Notes: a model not told the origin generated them from the letters alone. A stretch of DNA of 64,000 bases from an uncultured Lachnospiraceae bacterium (GCA_910577785.1 CAJTNT010000015.1:21406-85405), one strand, 5' to 3'; numbered from the stretch's first letter, positions 51,058-61,128 are shown. Translations and numbers: made by a program.

Positions 51058-52080
51058 ATGTTTACAACCATTGAGTTATTCGCAGGGGCAGGGGGGCTGG
51101 CGCTTGGCCTTGAGAAGGCGGGCTTCCATCCCCTGGGCCTGATTGAGATTAACAAGGACGCCTGCGATACTTTACGCAAGAACAGGCCGGGCTGGAATGT
51201 GGCCTGTGAGGATATCGCAAGGATCACGGAGCAGGATCTGGAAGCATATTTCCACGTCCGGCGCAGCGGGCTGGATCTTTTGTCCGGCGGCGCCCCCTGC
51301 CAGGCATTTTCTTATGCGGGCAAGCGGTTGGGCTTGGAGGACGCCCGGGGGACCTTATTTTATCATTATGCGATTTTCCTGGAGAAGCTGCAGCCGAAGA
51401 TGTTCCTTTTTGAAAATGTAAAGGGGCTCCGTTCCCATGATGGGGGCAAGACCTACCAGACGATGCTGCAGATTTTTGAGAAAACAGGTTATGATATCCA
51501 GAACCAGGTACTCAATGCCTGGGATTATGGCGTGGCCCAGAAGCGGGAGCGCCTGATTACGATAGGTATCCGCAAGGACTTAAAAGAGCAGATTCATTTT
51601 GATTTCCCCAAGCCCCACAGCTATAAGCCGGTGCTGCGGGACGTGCTGCAGGATGTGCCCCAGAGCGTGGGCATTGCTTACGGGGAGAACAAGCGGAAGA
51701 TTTTTGAGCTGGTGCCGGCAGGGGGATACTGGAGGGATATTGACCAGGAGATTGCCAAGGAATATATGAAGAGCTGCTGGAATATGGAGGGCGGCAGGAC
51801 AGGCATCCTGCGCCGGATGAGCATGGACGAGCCGTCGCTGACCGTGCTGACCTCCCCTTCGCAGAAGCAGACCGAGCGCTGCCACCCCTTAGAGGCAAGG
51901 CCCTTTACGGTGCGGGAGAACGCAAGATGCCAGAGTTTTCCTGATGATTGGGAGTTTTGCGGCAATGCCATGTCGCAGTACAAGCAGGTGGGCAATGCGG
52001 TTCCTGTGAACCTGGCCTATGAAGTGGCGGCAAAAATATATGAGGCATTGGAGGGGATGCAGGGATGGGATGGCCAATAA
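51058..52080 (+). CDS. DNA cytosine-5 methyltransferase (type II R-M)
   Basis: A 340-residue C5-cytosine methylase that protects DNA from the partner nuclease. Motif I FAGAGGLALGLEKAGF, motif IV GGAPCQAFSYAG with catalytic Cys 81, motif VI FENVKGL, motif VIII QKRERLITIG, and motif X with GNAVPVNLAYEVA at the end. Methylates a site predicted to be GGNCC-like because its partner belongs to the Eco47II/Sau96I group. The start at 51058 gives the usual N-terminus. Its last 16 bases overlap the endonuclease gene. Confidence 0.92.
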   Translation: MFTTIELFAGAGGLALGLEKAGFHPLGLIEINKDACDTLRKNRPGWNVACEDIARITEQDLEAYFHVRRSGLDLLSGGAPCQAFSYAGKRLGLEDARGTLFYHYAIFLEKLQPKMFLFENVKGLRSHDGGKTYQTMLQIFEKTGYDIQNQVLNAWDYGVAQKRERLITIGIRKDLKEQIHFDFPKPHSYKPVLRDVLQDVPQSVGIAYGENKRKIFELVPAGGYWRDIDQEIAKEYMKSCWNMEGGRTGILRRMSMDEPSLTVLTSPSQKQTERCHPLEARPFTVRENARCQSFPDDWEFCGNAMSQYKQVGNAVPVNLAYEVAAKIYEALEGMQGWDGQ

Positions 52081-52877
52081 GCTTTCTGTCGGAAGAGGAT
52101 TTCCGGGAGCATGTCAAGGCAACCATTGGTAAATATGGAGAGAAGCTGGAGTCTTTTGATGTAAAGCGTTTTAATAAGAACATCATCGATCCCATTAAAC
52201 TGATTTTTGATAAGACCGTCTACGGCTCTTCCTGGGAGACAATTGTGGGCAATGAGGTCTTCCGGCAGCGGGACAAGGCCAACAACAATGATATCGGGTA
52301 TTTCCACCAGAGGATTTTCCAATATATCAGGCACTGCCGTGTGCCGGAAAATGGCAAGGAAGGCGGCTGGGACGTGATTTACCACAGGGACGAAGGGATT
52401 GTGCTGCCGGGCGGCGATACGGTACATACCGTCTATGTGGAGATGAAGAATAAGCACAATACTATGAATTCCGCCTCCGCTGGGAAGACTTATATCAAGA
52501 TGCAGAACCAGCTGCTGCAAGACGATGACTGTGCCTGCTTCCTGGTGGAAGCCATTGCCCAGAGGTCACAGAATGTAAAGTGGGAGACAACCGTGGACAA
52601 AAACAAGGTTTCCCACCGAAGGATCCGCAGGGTCAGCATTGACCAGTTCTACGCCTTGGTGACAGGGCAGGAGGATGCTTTTTATCAGATGTGCATGAAA
52701 CTGCCGGATGTGATTGAAGAGGTGGTCAGGAACGCGGAAGGGGTGAAGGTGCCCCATGACACCGTTTTGGAGGGCCTGTTCGAGATGGCCGGGCCTGGCG
52801 GCGGCACGGAAGGGGCTTCGATGGCGATGGCGGTATATATGCTTGGATTTGGTACATACCAAGGTTTTCGCAGATAA
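52065..52877 (+). CDS. Type II restriction endonuclease, Eco47II/Sau96I family
   Basis: A 270-residue endonuclease. The sequence FLSEEDFREHVK, KRFNKNIIDPIKL, FRQRDKANNNDIGYFHQ, VYVEMKNKHNTMNS and KMQNQLLQDDDC matches the pattern I recall for the RE_Eco47II family, whose members cut GGNCC or GGWCC. EMKNKH carries the acidic/lysine residues expected of a PD-(D/E)XK core. GGAGGGG precedes the ATG inside the methylase 3' end; the overlap suggests coupled translation. Specificity is inferred from the family. Confidence 0.85.
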   Translation: MGWPISFLSEEDFREHVKATIGKYGEKLESFDVKRFNKNIIDPIKLIFDKTVYGSSWETIVGNEVFRQRDKANNNDIGYFHQRIFQYIRHCRVPENGKEGGWDVIYHRDEGIVLPGGDTVHTVYVEMKNKHNTMNSASAGKTYIKMQNQLLQDDDCACFLVEAIAQRSQNVKWETTVDKNKVSHRRIRRVSIDQFYALVTGQEDAFYQMCMKLPDVIEEVVRNAEGVKVPHDTVLEGLFEMAGPGGGTEGASMAMAVYMLGFGTYQGFRR

Positions 52878-52942
52878 GGCAGGACAGGAATTGGAAGATA
52901 CAGGAATGCATGCTTTGGTAGTTAGAAAGGACAGGATGGAAG

Positions 52943-53830
52943 ATGGAGATAAAGGCGGAAATTGCAGCCAGGGCAGAACAGGTTGAGGCGATCCTTGCCA
53001 AGTACCTTCCCAGGGAGGAGGGAGCGCAGAAGACGGTGATTTCAGCGATGAATTACAGTCTGCTGGCAGGAGGGAAGCGGCTGCGCCCCATGCTGATGTG
53101 GGAGTCTTACCGGATGTTTGGGGGCAGGTCCCAGGTCATTGAGCCGTTTATGGCAGCGATGGAAATGATCCACACCTATTCCCTGGTGCATGACGACCTG
53201 CCAGCCATGGATAATGATAAGTACCGCAGGGGCAAGAAGACGACCCATGCCCAGTTTGGGGAAGCCATGGGGATCCTGGCAGGGGATGGCCTTCTGACTT
53301 ATGCGTTTGAGACGGCGGTAAAATCTTTTGCCATTGAGCCAGGAAATACGAATATCGGCAAGGCGCTTAAGATCCTGGCCACAAAGGCTGGGATTTATGG
53401 GATGCTGGGCGGGCAGTGCGTGGATGTGGAAGCAGAAGGGAAGCCGCTGGAGGCCGAGGCGCTGCATTTTATTTACCGGCTGAAGACAGGGGCGCTGCTG
53501 GAAGCTTCCATGCTGATTGGCGCGGTGCTTGCCGGCGCCACTAAGGGAGAGCAGCGCAAGGTAGAGCAGGCAGCCGGGGAGCTGGGGCTTGCCTTCCAGA
53601 TCCAGGATGACATCCTTGATGTGACCAGCACGACAGAGATCCTGGGCAAGCCCGTTGGAAGCGATGCAAAGAACCATAAGACAACATATGTCACGCTGTT
53701 TGGCCTGGAGAAGGCCAGGCAGGAGGTAGAACGCCTTTCCAATCATAGCGTGGAACTGATGGATACCCTGGTGGTACGGAATGAATTTCTCAATGGGCTG
53801 ATGCTGGAATTGATCCAGCGCAAGAAATAG
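52943..53830 (+). CDS. ispA: Polyprenyl (farnesyl) diphosphate synthase
   Basis: A 295-residue prenyltransferase condensing IPP with DMAPP/GPP, usually to farnesyl diphosphate. First Asp-rich motif DDLPAMDND near residue 84 and second FQIQDDILD near residue 220; GGKRLRPML near residue 42. Length and the motif with two residues between the aspartates point to the FPP synthase type. It works with dxs encoded next (isoprenoid pathway). Confidence 0.92.
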   Translation: MEIKAEIAARAEQVEAILAKYLPREEGAQKTVISAMNYSLLAGGKRLRPMLMWESYRMFGGRSQVIEPFMAAMEMIHTYSLVHDDLPAMDNDKYRRGKKTTHAQFGEAMGILAGDGLLTYAFETAVKSFAIEPGNTNIGKALKILATKAGIYGMLGGQCVDVEAEGKPLEAEALHFIYRLKTGALLEASMLIGAVLAGATKGEQRKVEQAAGELGLAFQIQDDILDVTSTTEILGKPVGSDAKNHKTTYVTLFGLEKARQEVERLSNHSVELMDTLVVRNEFLNGLMLELIQRKK

Positions 53831-53919
53831 CAGGGGAAGCACGGGAGCATAAAAGAGAAGAATGGCCAGGCCATATCGGATAGAAGGCAGAGAGGGGACA
53901 GGAGAAGGGAGGGGAATCT

Positions 53920-55818
53920 ATGTTGTTGGAGAAGATAGAGAAGGCCAATGATATTAAGCAGCTAAAAGAGGCGGAGCTGCCTGTGCTGGCAAGGGAAATC
54001 CGGGAGTTCCTGATTTCCGTGATTTCTGAAAATGGAGGGCATCTGGCCTCAAACCTGGGAGTCGTGGAGCTGACGATGGCTATGCACCTGTATTTCCAGC
54101 TTCCAGAGGATAAGATTATCTGGGATGTGGGGCATCAGTCCTATACCCATAAGATTCTGACAGGGAGGAAGGAAGAGTTTGCCTCGCTACGCAAATATGG
54201 TGGCATGAGCGGCTTCCCAAAGCCCAAGGAGAGTGTCTGCGATAGCTTTGGCACAGGGCATAGCTCTACTTCGATTTCGGCTGGGCTGGGCTATGCGGAG
54301 GCCAGAGAGATCACAGGGGGCGGCTACAAAGTAGTCTCCGTGATTGGGGATGGGGCGCTGACTGGGGGGATGGCTTATGAGGCGCTGAACAATGCTTCGC
54401 GGATGAAGACGAATTTTATCATTGTGCTGAATGACAATAATATGTCTATCTCTGAGAATGTGGGCGGGCTTTCCCGGCATCTTGGCAACCTGCGTACGGC
54501 GAATGCTTATCAGGGCTTAAAGAGCGGCGTCACAAATTCTCTGCAGAAAATCCCTGTCTATGGGGAGCGGATGGTAGAGCATATCCGCAAGACCAAGAGC
54601 AGCATCAAGCAGCTGCTGATCCCAGGCATGCTGTTTGAAAATATGGGCATTACCTATCTGGGGCCGGTCGATGGGCATGACATCCCTGGGATGCTGCGGG
54701 TATTCCGTGAGGCGTCTAAGGTAAAAGGAGCCGTAGTCGTCCATGTGATTACCCAAAAGGGCAAGGGATATCCGCCAGCGGAGCGCCATCCGGCCAGGTT
54801 CCATGGGACGGAGCCATTTGAGGTTGAGACAGGGCTGCCGACCCATCCACGCACAAAGGCCAATTACACAGATATTTTTTCCACGGTCATGCGCAAGCTG
54901 GGAGAACGGGATCCGCAGATAGTGGCCATTACGGCGGCCATGAGCGATGGGACAGGCCTGAAGCGGTTCCGTAATCTGTTCCCGGAGCGTTTTTTTGACG
55001 TGGGGATTGCGGAAGGGCATGCAGTGACCTTTGCGGCAGGCCTGGCAGCAGCAGGGCTTAAGCCGATTGTGGCCGTTTATTCCTCTTTCTTACAGAGAGC
55101 CTATGACCAGATCCTCCATGACGTGTGTATCCAGGATCTGCCGGTTGTGTTTGCCATTGACCGCGCAGGGCTTGTGGGCAGCGATGGGGAGACGCATCAG
55201 GGCATTTTTGACCTATCCTATTTATCTACGATCCCTAATATGGCCATTATGGCGCCGAAGAATAAATGGGAACTTTCGGACATGGTCAAATTTGCCATGG
55301 AGTTCCCACATCCTGTTGCAATACGCTATCCAAGGGGCGAAGCCTATGATGGGCTAAGGGAATACCGCAGTAAGATTGACTATGGGAAGAGCGAGCAGAT
55401 CCGGGAAGGGAGCCAGATTGCCCTTATTGCCCTGGGGAGCATGGTCAAGACGGCTTTGGAGGTAGAACGCAGGCTGGAAGAACAAGGATACTGCTGTACA
55501 TTGATAAACGCCCGTTTTGCCAAGCCATTGGACACGGAAATGCTTGGACGGCTTGCTGCAAGCCACCAGCTGCTGGTAACCTTGGAAGAGAATGTGGCGA
55601 GCGGTGGGTTTGGGGAACACGTAGCCCAGTATCTGAGCCAGGAGCAGAAGGAGCGGCTGGGGCAGGGGCTGCAGGTTCTTACGGTTGCGGTACCGGATGT
55701 CTATGTGGAGCATGGCAATGTGGAGATCCTGCGCAAGGAGTTGGGGATAGACAGCAATTCGGTCGTGGAGAGGATTCTAGGCTGCTGTGGACAGTTTAGG
55801 GAAGCGCATAATAATTGA
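53920..55818 (+). CDS. dxs: 1-deoxy-D-xylulose-5-phosphate synthase
   Basis: A 632-residue thiamine diphosphate enzyme, first step of the MEP isoprenoid pathway: pyruvate plus glyceraldehyde 3-phosphate to DXP. VGHQSYTHKILTGR, the ThDP motif GDGALTGGMAYEALNNA, LNDNNMSISENVGG, and the transketolase-type DRAGLVGSDGETHQG. Length is normal. GGAGGGGAATCT precedes the ATG. Confidence 0.96.
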   Translation: MLLEKIEKANDIKQLKEAELPVLAREIREFLISVISENGGHLASNLGVVELTMAMHLYFQLPEDKIIWDVGHQSYTHKILTGRKEEFASLRKYGGMSGFPKPKESVCDSFGTGHSSTSISAGLGYAEAREITGGGYKVVSVIGDGALTGGMAYEALNNASRMKTNFIIVLNDNNMSISENVGGLSRHLGNLRTANAYQGLKSGVTNSLQKIPVYGERMVEHIRKTKSSIKQLLIPGMLFENMGITYLGPVDGHDIPGMLRVFREASKVKGAVVVHVITQKGKGYPPAERHPARFHGTEPFEVETGLPTHPRTKANYTDIFSTVMRKLGERDPQIVAITAAMSDGTGLKRFRNLFPERFFDVGIAEGHAVTFAAGLAAAGLKPIVAVYSSFLQRAYDQILHDVCIQDLPVVFAIDRAGLVGSDGETHQGIFDLSYLSTIPNMAIMAPKNKWELSDMVKFAMEFPHPVAIRYPRGEAYDGLREYRSKIDYGKSEQIREGSQIALIALGSMVKTALEVERRLEEQGYCCTLINARFAKPLDTEMLGRLAASHQLLVTLEENVASGGFGEHVAQYLSQEQKERLGQGLQVLTVAVPDVYVEHGNVEILRKELGIDSNSVVERILGCCGQFREAHNN

Positions 55819-55839
55819 TAGGAGAGAGGTAAGCGGGCA

Positions 55840-56637
55840 ATGAAAGAACGGTTAGATGTGCTGCTGGTCCGGCGCGGGCTGGCGCCCTCTAGGGAGAAGG
55901 CAAAGGTTATGATTATGGAAGGAAATGTCTTTGTGGAGGGGCAGAGGGAAGACAAGGCAGGGACGGCTTTTGCGGATTCCGTAGGGATTGAGGTCAGAGG
56001 CCCTGCCCTCAAATATGTCAGCCGAGGCGGCCTGAAACTGGAAAAGGCGCTCCAGGAGTTCCATCTCTGCCTGGAAGGCAAGATCTGCATGGATATCGGC
56101 GCTTCCACGGGGGGCTTTACGGACTGCATGCTGCAAGGCGGCGCCCAGAAAGTCTATGCTGTGGATGTAGGCTATGGCCAGTTTGCATGGAAACTGCGGC
56201 AGGATGAGCGGGTCGTCTGCATGGAGAAGACCAATATCCGCTATGTAGAGCCTGGGGACATTGCGGACGTGCTGGATTTTGCATCCGTAGATGTTTCTTT
56301 TATTTCCCTTTCCAAGGTGCTTCCGGCTGCCAGGAGGCTTTTGGGCAGCCAGGGGGAAATGGTATGCCTGATTAAACCCCAGTTTGAGGCCGGGAGGGAC
56401 AAAGTAGGGAAGAAGGGCGTTGTCCGCGACCCCAAGGTGCATGAGGAAGTGATAAAGAATGTGGCCGGATTTGCGGCGGAAAATGGTTTTTGTGTGCAGG
56501 GGCTGGATTTTTCCCCGGTGAAAGGGCCGGAAGGGAATATTGAGTATCTGATCTATCTGCAAAAGGGCTTGGAGAGACAGGAGGAGCCAGCGGACGTGGC
56601 AGCCGTTGTGGCCAAGGCGCATAGTACGCTGGCATAG
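55840..56637 (+). CDS. tlyA: TlyA-family rRNA 2'-O-methyltransferase (hemolysin A homologue)
   Basis: 265 residues. N-terminal S4 domain (ERLDVLLVRRGLAPSREKAKVMI) and an FtsJ-like SAM domain with DIGASTGGFTDCMLQGGA. TlyA methylates ribosomal RNA ribose groups; old annotations call it hemolysin. The dxs-tlyA-nadK-argR-recN order is standard in clostridia. Starts 21 bases after dxs. Confidence 0.93.
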   Translation: MKERLDVLLVRRGLAPSREKAKVMIMEGNVFVEGQREDKAGTAFADSVGIEVRGPALKYVSRGGLKLEKALQEFHLCLEGKICMDIGASTGGFTDCMLQGGAQKVYAVDVGYGQFAWKLRQDERVVCMEKTNIRYVEPGDIADVLDFASVDVSFISLSKVLPAARRLLGSQGEMVCLIKPQFEAGRDKVGKKGVVRDPKVHEEVIKNVAGFAAENGFCVQGLDFSPVKGPEGNIEYLIYLQKGLERQEEPADVAAVVAKAHSTLA

Positions 56638-56641
56638 GGAT

Positions 56642-57502
56642 ATGAGGCGATTTTATATTATTGCAAATCCGCAGAAGGATTGTAAGCTGCGTCTTACAAA
56701 AGAAATCCAGCAGTTTATACTGGAACATGGGGGGAGCTGTGATTACCAGGTAAACCGGGAGCACGGGGACGGCAGCATGTTTGACAAAGAGAGGGTTCCG
56801 CAGGATACGGAATGCATCTTGGTGATTGGAGGGGATGGCACTTTGCTGGGGGCAGCCAGGGATATGGCAGACCGTAGGATTCCACTGATTGGGGTGAACA
56901 CCGGCCATGTGGGCTATCTCTGTGAGCTGGAGGCAGATACCGTGATTGGCAGTGTCAGCCAGCTCCTGCGCGAAGCGCAGCCCACGGTGGAGCAGCGGAT
57001 GCTGCTGGCGGGCTTTTGCATGACCAGGGAAGGGGCAACCCAGGAGCAGGTTGCCCTTAATGATATTGTAATCCACCGTTCTGGAACACTGCAGGTAGTG
57101 GATCTGCTGATTTTCGTAAATGGCGAGTATCTGAACACATACAGTGCGGATGGCATGATTGTGGCGACCCCTACTGGTTCTACGGCTTACAGCATGTCTG
57201 CCGGGGGACCTATTGTAGACCCCAAAGCTAACCTGCTGCTGATTACGCCCATCAGCCCACATACTCTCAATGCCAAAAGCATTGTCTTAGGGCCGGAGGA
57301 TGAGATTTCCATAGAGGTAGCTGCGCGCAATGAGGCAGAGGTCGCCCCTGTGGAGGTGAGCTTTGACGGGAACCCGGTAGGGGCGCTGCGGGCAGGGGAG
57401 AAAATTGTGGTGAAGAAAGCGCAGGTCTGCGCGAGGATTCTGAAGCTGAGCCATGTGAGTTTTTTGGAGAGGCTGCGCAAGAAGCTGCATGCATATACGT
57501 AA
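56642..57502 (+). CDS. nadK: NAD kinase
   Basis: A 286-residue enzyme making NADP from NAD and ATP (or polyphosphate). The GGDGT motif (VIGGDGTLLGAARD) near residue 62, NTGHVGYLCE, and the C-terminal TPTGSTAYSMSAGGP near residue 178. ATG 56642 lies four bases after tlyA; the ORF upstream of it overlaps tlyA and is ignored. Confidence 0.94.
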   Translation: MRRFYIIANPQKDCKLRLTKEIQQFILEHGGSCDYQVNREHGDGSMFDKERVPQDTECILVIGGDGTLLGAARDMADRRIPLIGVNTGHVGYLCELEADTVIGSVSQLLREAQPTVEQRMLLAGFCMTREGATQEQVALNDIVIHRSGTLQVVDLLIFVNGEYLNTYSADGMIVATPTGSTAYSMSAGGPIVDPKANLLLITPISPHTLNAKSIVLGPEDEISIEVAARNEAEVAPVEVSFDGNPVGALRAGEKIVVKKAQVCARILKLSHVSFLERLRKKLHAYT

Positions 57503-57530
57503 GGAAACATCCTTACCTTGGAGGGATCCC

Positions 57531-57986
57531 ATGAAATCAAAACGTCATGTAAAGATATTGGAATTAATTGAAAAATATAGCATTGAAACCCAGGAAGAGC
57601 TTTCCGAGCATCTGGAAAAGGAGGGTTTTTATGTGACGCAGGCCACAGTTTCCCGTGATATCCGGGAATTGGGCCTCTATAAGGTGGTAGGCAGGGAGGG
57701 GCGCCAGAAATATGCCGCGCTGAAGGAAAAAAAATTAAACCTGGAGGAGAAATATATCAGGGTATTTAAGGAAGGATGCCTTTCCATGGACATGGCGCAG
57801 AATATTCTGGTGATTAAGACCGTTTCCGGCATGGCAATGGCCGTAGCCGCTTCCCTGGATGCCATTGGCTATTCGGAAATTGTCGGCACGATTGCCGGAG
57901 ATGATACGATTATGTGCGCCGTACGCAGTGCAGCAGATACTGAGCAGGTGATGGAGAAGCTCCGCCGGATTGTGCAGGCACACTAA
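57531..57986 (+). CDS. argR: Arginine repressor / regulator
   Basis: A 151-residue ArgR. N-terminal winged helix (KHVKILELIEKYSIETQEELSEHL.., VTQATVSRDIRELGL) and C-terminal hexamerisation and arginine-binding domain with GTIAGDDTIMCAV. Controls arginine synthesis and degradation genes, none of which are in the window. TTGGAGGGA precedes ATG 57531. Confidence 0.95.
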   Translation: MKSKRHVKILELIEKYSIETQEELSEHLEKEGFYVTQATVSRDIRELGLYKVVGREGRQKYAALKEKKLNLEEKYIRVFKEGCLSMDMAQNILVIKTVSGMAMAVAASLDAIGYSEIVGTIAGDDTIMCAVRSAADTEQVMEKLRRIVQAH

Positions 57987-58028
57987 TACACCAAACACAT
58001 AATAACACACCATTTTGCCTGTCTATAT

Positions 58029-58046
58029 GGGGCTTAAGGAGCCCCT
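58029..58046. repeat. Small hairpin between argR and recN
   Basis: GGGGCT and AGCCCC flank a short TAAGG loop. No T tract follows. It lies in the recN leader about 20 bases before the start codon and is of uncertain meaning. Confidence 0.4.
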
Positions 58047-58065
58047 TGGTAAGGAAAGGAGAACT

Positions 58066-59775
58066 ATGTTAATTGGTCTGCATGTGAAAAACCTGGCTTT
58101 GATGGAAGAGGCAGAAGTTACATTTGGAAAAGGGCTGAATATCCTTTCTGGGGAAACTGGAGCTGGAAAATCCATTATTATCGGCTCCATCAACTTAGCC
58201 CTGGGGGAAAAGATACCCAAGGAAATGCTGCGGGAGCAGGCAGAATATGCGTTGGTGGAGCTGACTTTCCGTGTGGACAGCCAGAGCCAGCTGGAACGCC
58301 TGCGGGAGATGGACATCTTCCCGGAAAATGGCGAAGTCATTATGTCACGAAAGATTACAGCCTCCAGGAGTGTGGGGAAAATCAATTCAGAAACGGTATC
58401 TGTTGCCTGTATGAAAAAGGCCGCGTCGCTGCTGATTGACATTCATGGGCAGCATGAGCACCAATCTTTGCTACACAAAAAAAAGCATCTGGAAATCTTA
58501 GATGAATACGCCCAGCATCAGATCAAGGAAAAAAAGGAATATTTAAAGCAGTGCTACCAGGCCTACCAGAAGCTTCAGGAAGAGCAGGCGCAGGCTCTTA
58601 AAGAAGGGCGGGGCAGGGAGCGTGAGATGTCTTTCTTGGAGTATGAGATTCAGGAAATCGCCGAGGCGGAACTAGTGCCGGGGGAGGATGAGGAACTGGA
58701 GGCCACATACCGCAGGATGGCAAACAGCCACAAGATTATGGAAGCGGCAGGCCTTGCCTATGGGCTGACCGGCGGGGATGGGAGCGCAACAGACCAGGTG
58801 GGGCGCGCCCTGCGGGAGCTCCAGGCTGTTGCCCACTATGATTCCAGGCTGGAGGAATACTGCAGCCAGCTGGAGGAGGTGGACAACCTCTTAAATGACT
58901 TTAACCGTGAGCTGTCAGGCTATCTGTCCGATGAGGAGTTTGATGAGGAGACATTTTTTGAAGTGGAGAAACGCCTGGATCAGGTGAACCGCCTGAAGGA
59001 CAAATTTGGCGGCAGCATTGCTTCCGTGCTGCAGGCCAAGGAAGAAAAAGAGCTCCGTTACAGCCGCCTGAAGGATTACGAATCTTACCTGGCACAGCTT
59101 GAAAGCCAGGCGGCACAGGCTGAAGCAGAACTGAGGAAAGTATCTGAGGAAGTATCCAAGATCCGGCAGGAGCATGCCAGCAGGCTGGTACAGGAGATTA
59201 CGTCTTCCTTAGAGGACCTTAATTTCCTTGACGTGGCCTTTTCCATGGATTTCCAGCGGGTGGCGGGCTATAGCGCCAATGGGATAGACGAGGCGGAATT
59301 TTTGATTTCCACCAATCCGGGAGAGCCCCTAAAGCCTTTGGGCAAGATTGCCTCCGGCGGGGAACTGAGCCGTATTATGCTTGCCATCAAGACGATACTG
59401 GCTGAGAATGACCAGATTGAGACGCTGATTTTTGACGAGATTGATGCGGGCATCAGCGGCAGGACTGCCCAGATGGTGGCGGAGAAGATGAATGCCTTAG
59501 GCCGCAGCCATCAGATTATCTGCATCACCCACCTTCCGCAGATTGCCGCCATGGCAGACTCCCATTTTTTAATCCGTAAAAATGTGGTAAACCAGGCAAC
59601 GGTTTCCAGCATCCGGCTTTTGGCGAAGGAAGAGAGCATCGCGGAACTTGGGCGCATGCTGGGCGGCGTGAAGATTACCGACACGGTAATGGAAAGCGCC
59701 CGCGAAATGAAGGAATTGGCATATTCTGTAAAGAGGGAGACGGCGTATTTTAAGTTAGAAAAAAATAAAAAATAA
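58066..59775 (+). CDS. recN: DNA repair protein RecN
   Basis: A 569-residue SMC-like ATPase for double-strand break repair. Walker A SGETGAGKSI near residue 30, a long central coiled coil (about 155-370), the signature GGELSRIMLAIK and Walker B TLIFDEIDAGISGRTA in the C-terminal half. AAGGAAAGGAG precedes ATG 58066. In Firmicutes it is followed by spoIVB and spo0A. Confidence 0.96.
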   Translation: MLIGLHVKNLALMEEAEVTFGKGLNILSGETGAGKSIIIGSINLALGEKIPKEMLREQAEYALVELTFRVDSQSQLERLREMDIFPENGEVIMSRKITASRSVGKINSETVSVACMKKAASLLIDIHGQHEHQSLLHKKKHLEILDEYAQHQIKEKKEYLKQCYQAYQKLQEEQAQALKEGRGREREMSFLEYEIQEIAEAELVPGEDEELEATYRRMANSHKIMEAAGLAYGLTGGDGSATDQVGRALRELQAVAHYDSRLEEYCSQLEEVDNLLNDFNRELSGYLSDEEFDEETFFEVEKRLDQVNRLKDKFGGSIASVLQAKEEKELRYSRLKDYESYLAQLESQAAQAEAELRKVSEEVSKIRQEHASRLVQEITSSLEDLNFLDVAFSMDFQRVAGYSANGIDEAEFLISTNPGEPLKPLGKIASGGELSRIMLAIKTILAENDQIETLIFDEIDAGISGRTAQMVAEKMNALGRSHQIICITHLPQIAAMADSHFLIRKNVVNQATVSSIRLLAKEESIAELGRMLGGVKITDTVMESAREMKELAYSVKRETAYFKLEKNKK

Positions 59776-59821
59776 GATATGGCAAGTCAAAAAATCCCAG
59801 ACTGAAAAAAGCAGAACTTCG

Positions 59822-59828
59822 CATACTA
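59822..59828 (+). promoter_or_regulatory. Sigma-F/G-like -10 element before spoIVB
   Basis: CATACTA matches the forespore sigma-F/G -10 consensus, 37 bases before the spoIVB start. No good -35 at 17-18 bases is seen (a TGAAAA lies 13 bases upstream). Confidence 0.4.
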
Positions 59829-59865
59829 ACATAGGATTTTGAAATCCTTGAGAGGATGTGAAGGA

Positions 59866-61038
59866 ATGAAGGAAAGTAGAAGGACGGGGCGAACCAGCCT
59901 TCAGGGCTGGATTGCGTACGGGAGCCTTTTGGCAGGCTTTTGCTGGGTGCTGTTTTTTTCTTATTTTACGATAAGGGAGTCCATTCCTGACAGAATCCGA
60001 ATTGAGAAAGGGCAGGAGGAAAGCTTTGATTTCCATTTGCCGCTTACAGGAGAAGTGGAACAGGAAGGGCTGGAAGTGTTTGGCAACCAATCCCCGGCCG
60101 TGGACGCGGGCAGGATCAGGCTGAACCTGAGCCAAAGCTTTTCCCTTAAGTCCCAGGAACAGGGCAGGTATTCCATTTCATGCAAATTGTTTGGCCTCAT
60201 CCATATGAAGGAAGTGGCCGTAGAAGTGGTGGAAGAAAAGCAGGTGGTACCCTGCGGGATCCCTGTAGGGATTTATGTGAAGACAGACGGCATTATGATT
60301 ATTGGTACAGGAACCGTGACTGGGAGCGACGGTATGAATTATGAGCCGGCAGCCAACCTGGTGCAGAGCGGTGATTACCTCAAAACGGTGGATGGGGCAG
60401 TGGTAGAGAGCAAGGAATCCTTAATAGAGAAGATTAATCAGTCCCAAGGAAAGGCCATTGTGCTGGGCATCCTTCGGGAAGGGGAATATATCCGCTTAAA
60501 GCTGCAGCCTGTGAAAGCCGCGGAGGGAGAATATAAGCTGGGCATCTGGGTGCGGGACGACCTGGCAGGCGTGGGTACCCTGACGTATTATGATGCAGAA
60601 GGCTCTTACGGCGCATTGGGCCATCCAGTCAGCGATATGGACACAGGGCTTAAAGTAAACGTCGGGGAAGGAACGCTGTACGAGGCAGGCATTGCAGGAA
60701 TTACGAAAGGAGAAAAAGGGAACCCGGGGGAAATTTCCGGTGTCATTACCTATACGGACGAATGCTGCCTGGGGGATGTAAAAGAAAACACGGAGGTGGG
60801 CATTTACGGCAGTTTAGAGAACATTCCAAAATTAGCAGAAAATGCTTATCCAATTGCATTAAAGCAGGATATCCAGGAAGGGAATGCAACGATTATCTCA
60901 TCCGTTTCCGGGGAAAGGAAGGAATATTCCATTACGATTACGGAGATGGATTACAACAGCCTCAACAAGGGGATCCTCTTCCAAGTAACAGACCCAGAAC
61001 TATTGCATCTGACAGGAGGGATTATCCAAGGCATGTGA
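59866..61038 (+). pseudogene. spoIVB: SpoIVB serine peptidase, truncated before its catalytic serine
   Basis: 390 residues. SpoIVB is made in the forespore and cleaves SpoIVFA to switch on sigma-K in the mother cell. Seen: N-terminal membrane segment (about 16-36), a PDZ domain (about 125-225), and the start of the serine-protease domain with GTLTYYDAEGSYGALGHPV carrying the catalytic His. The frame ends GGIIQGM-stop at 61036; the family continues GMSGSPI with the catalytic Ser. The last 40-50 residues are therefore missing exactly at that motif, and the following sequence belongs to a mobile element. The protein should be inactive unless the element is removed. The start at 59866 follows GAGAGGATG. 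Confidence 0.85.
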
Positions 61039-61128
61039 GTGAGTTATAATAAGGACAACACAGGAAAAGCTGATAAACAGGGCGTTTCTGGTGGTTATCC
61101 TAATTCATTGACCAAGAATAGGACACCG

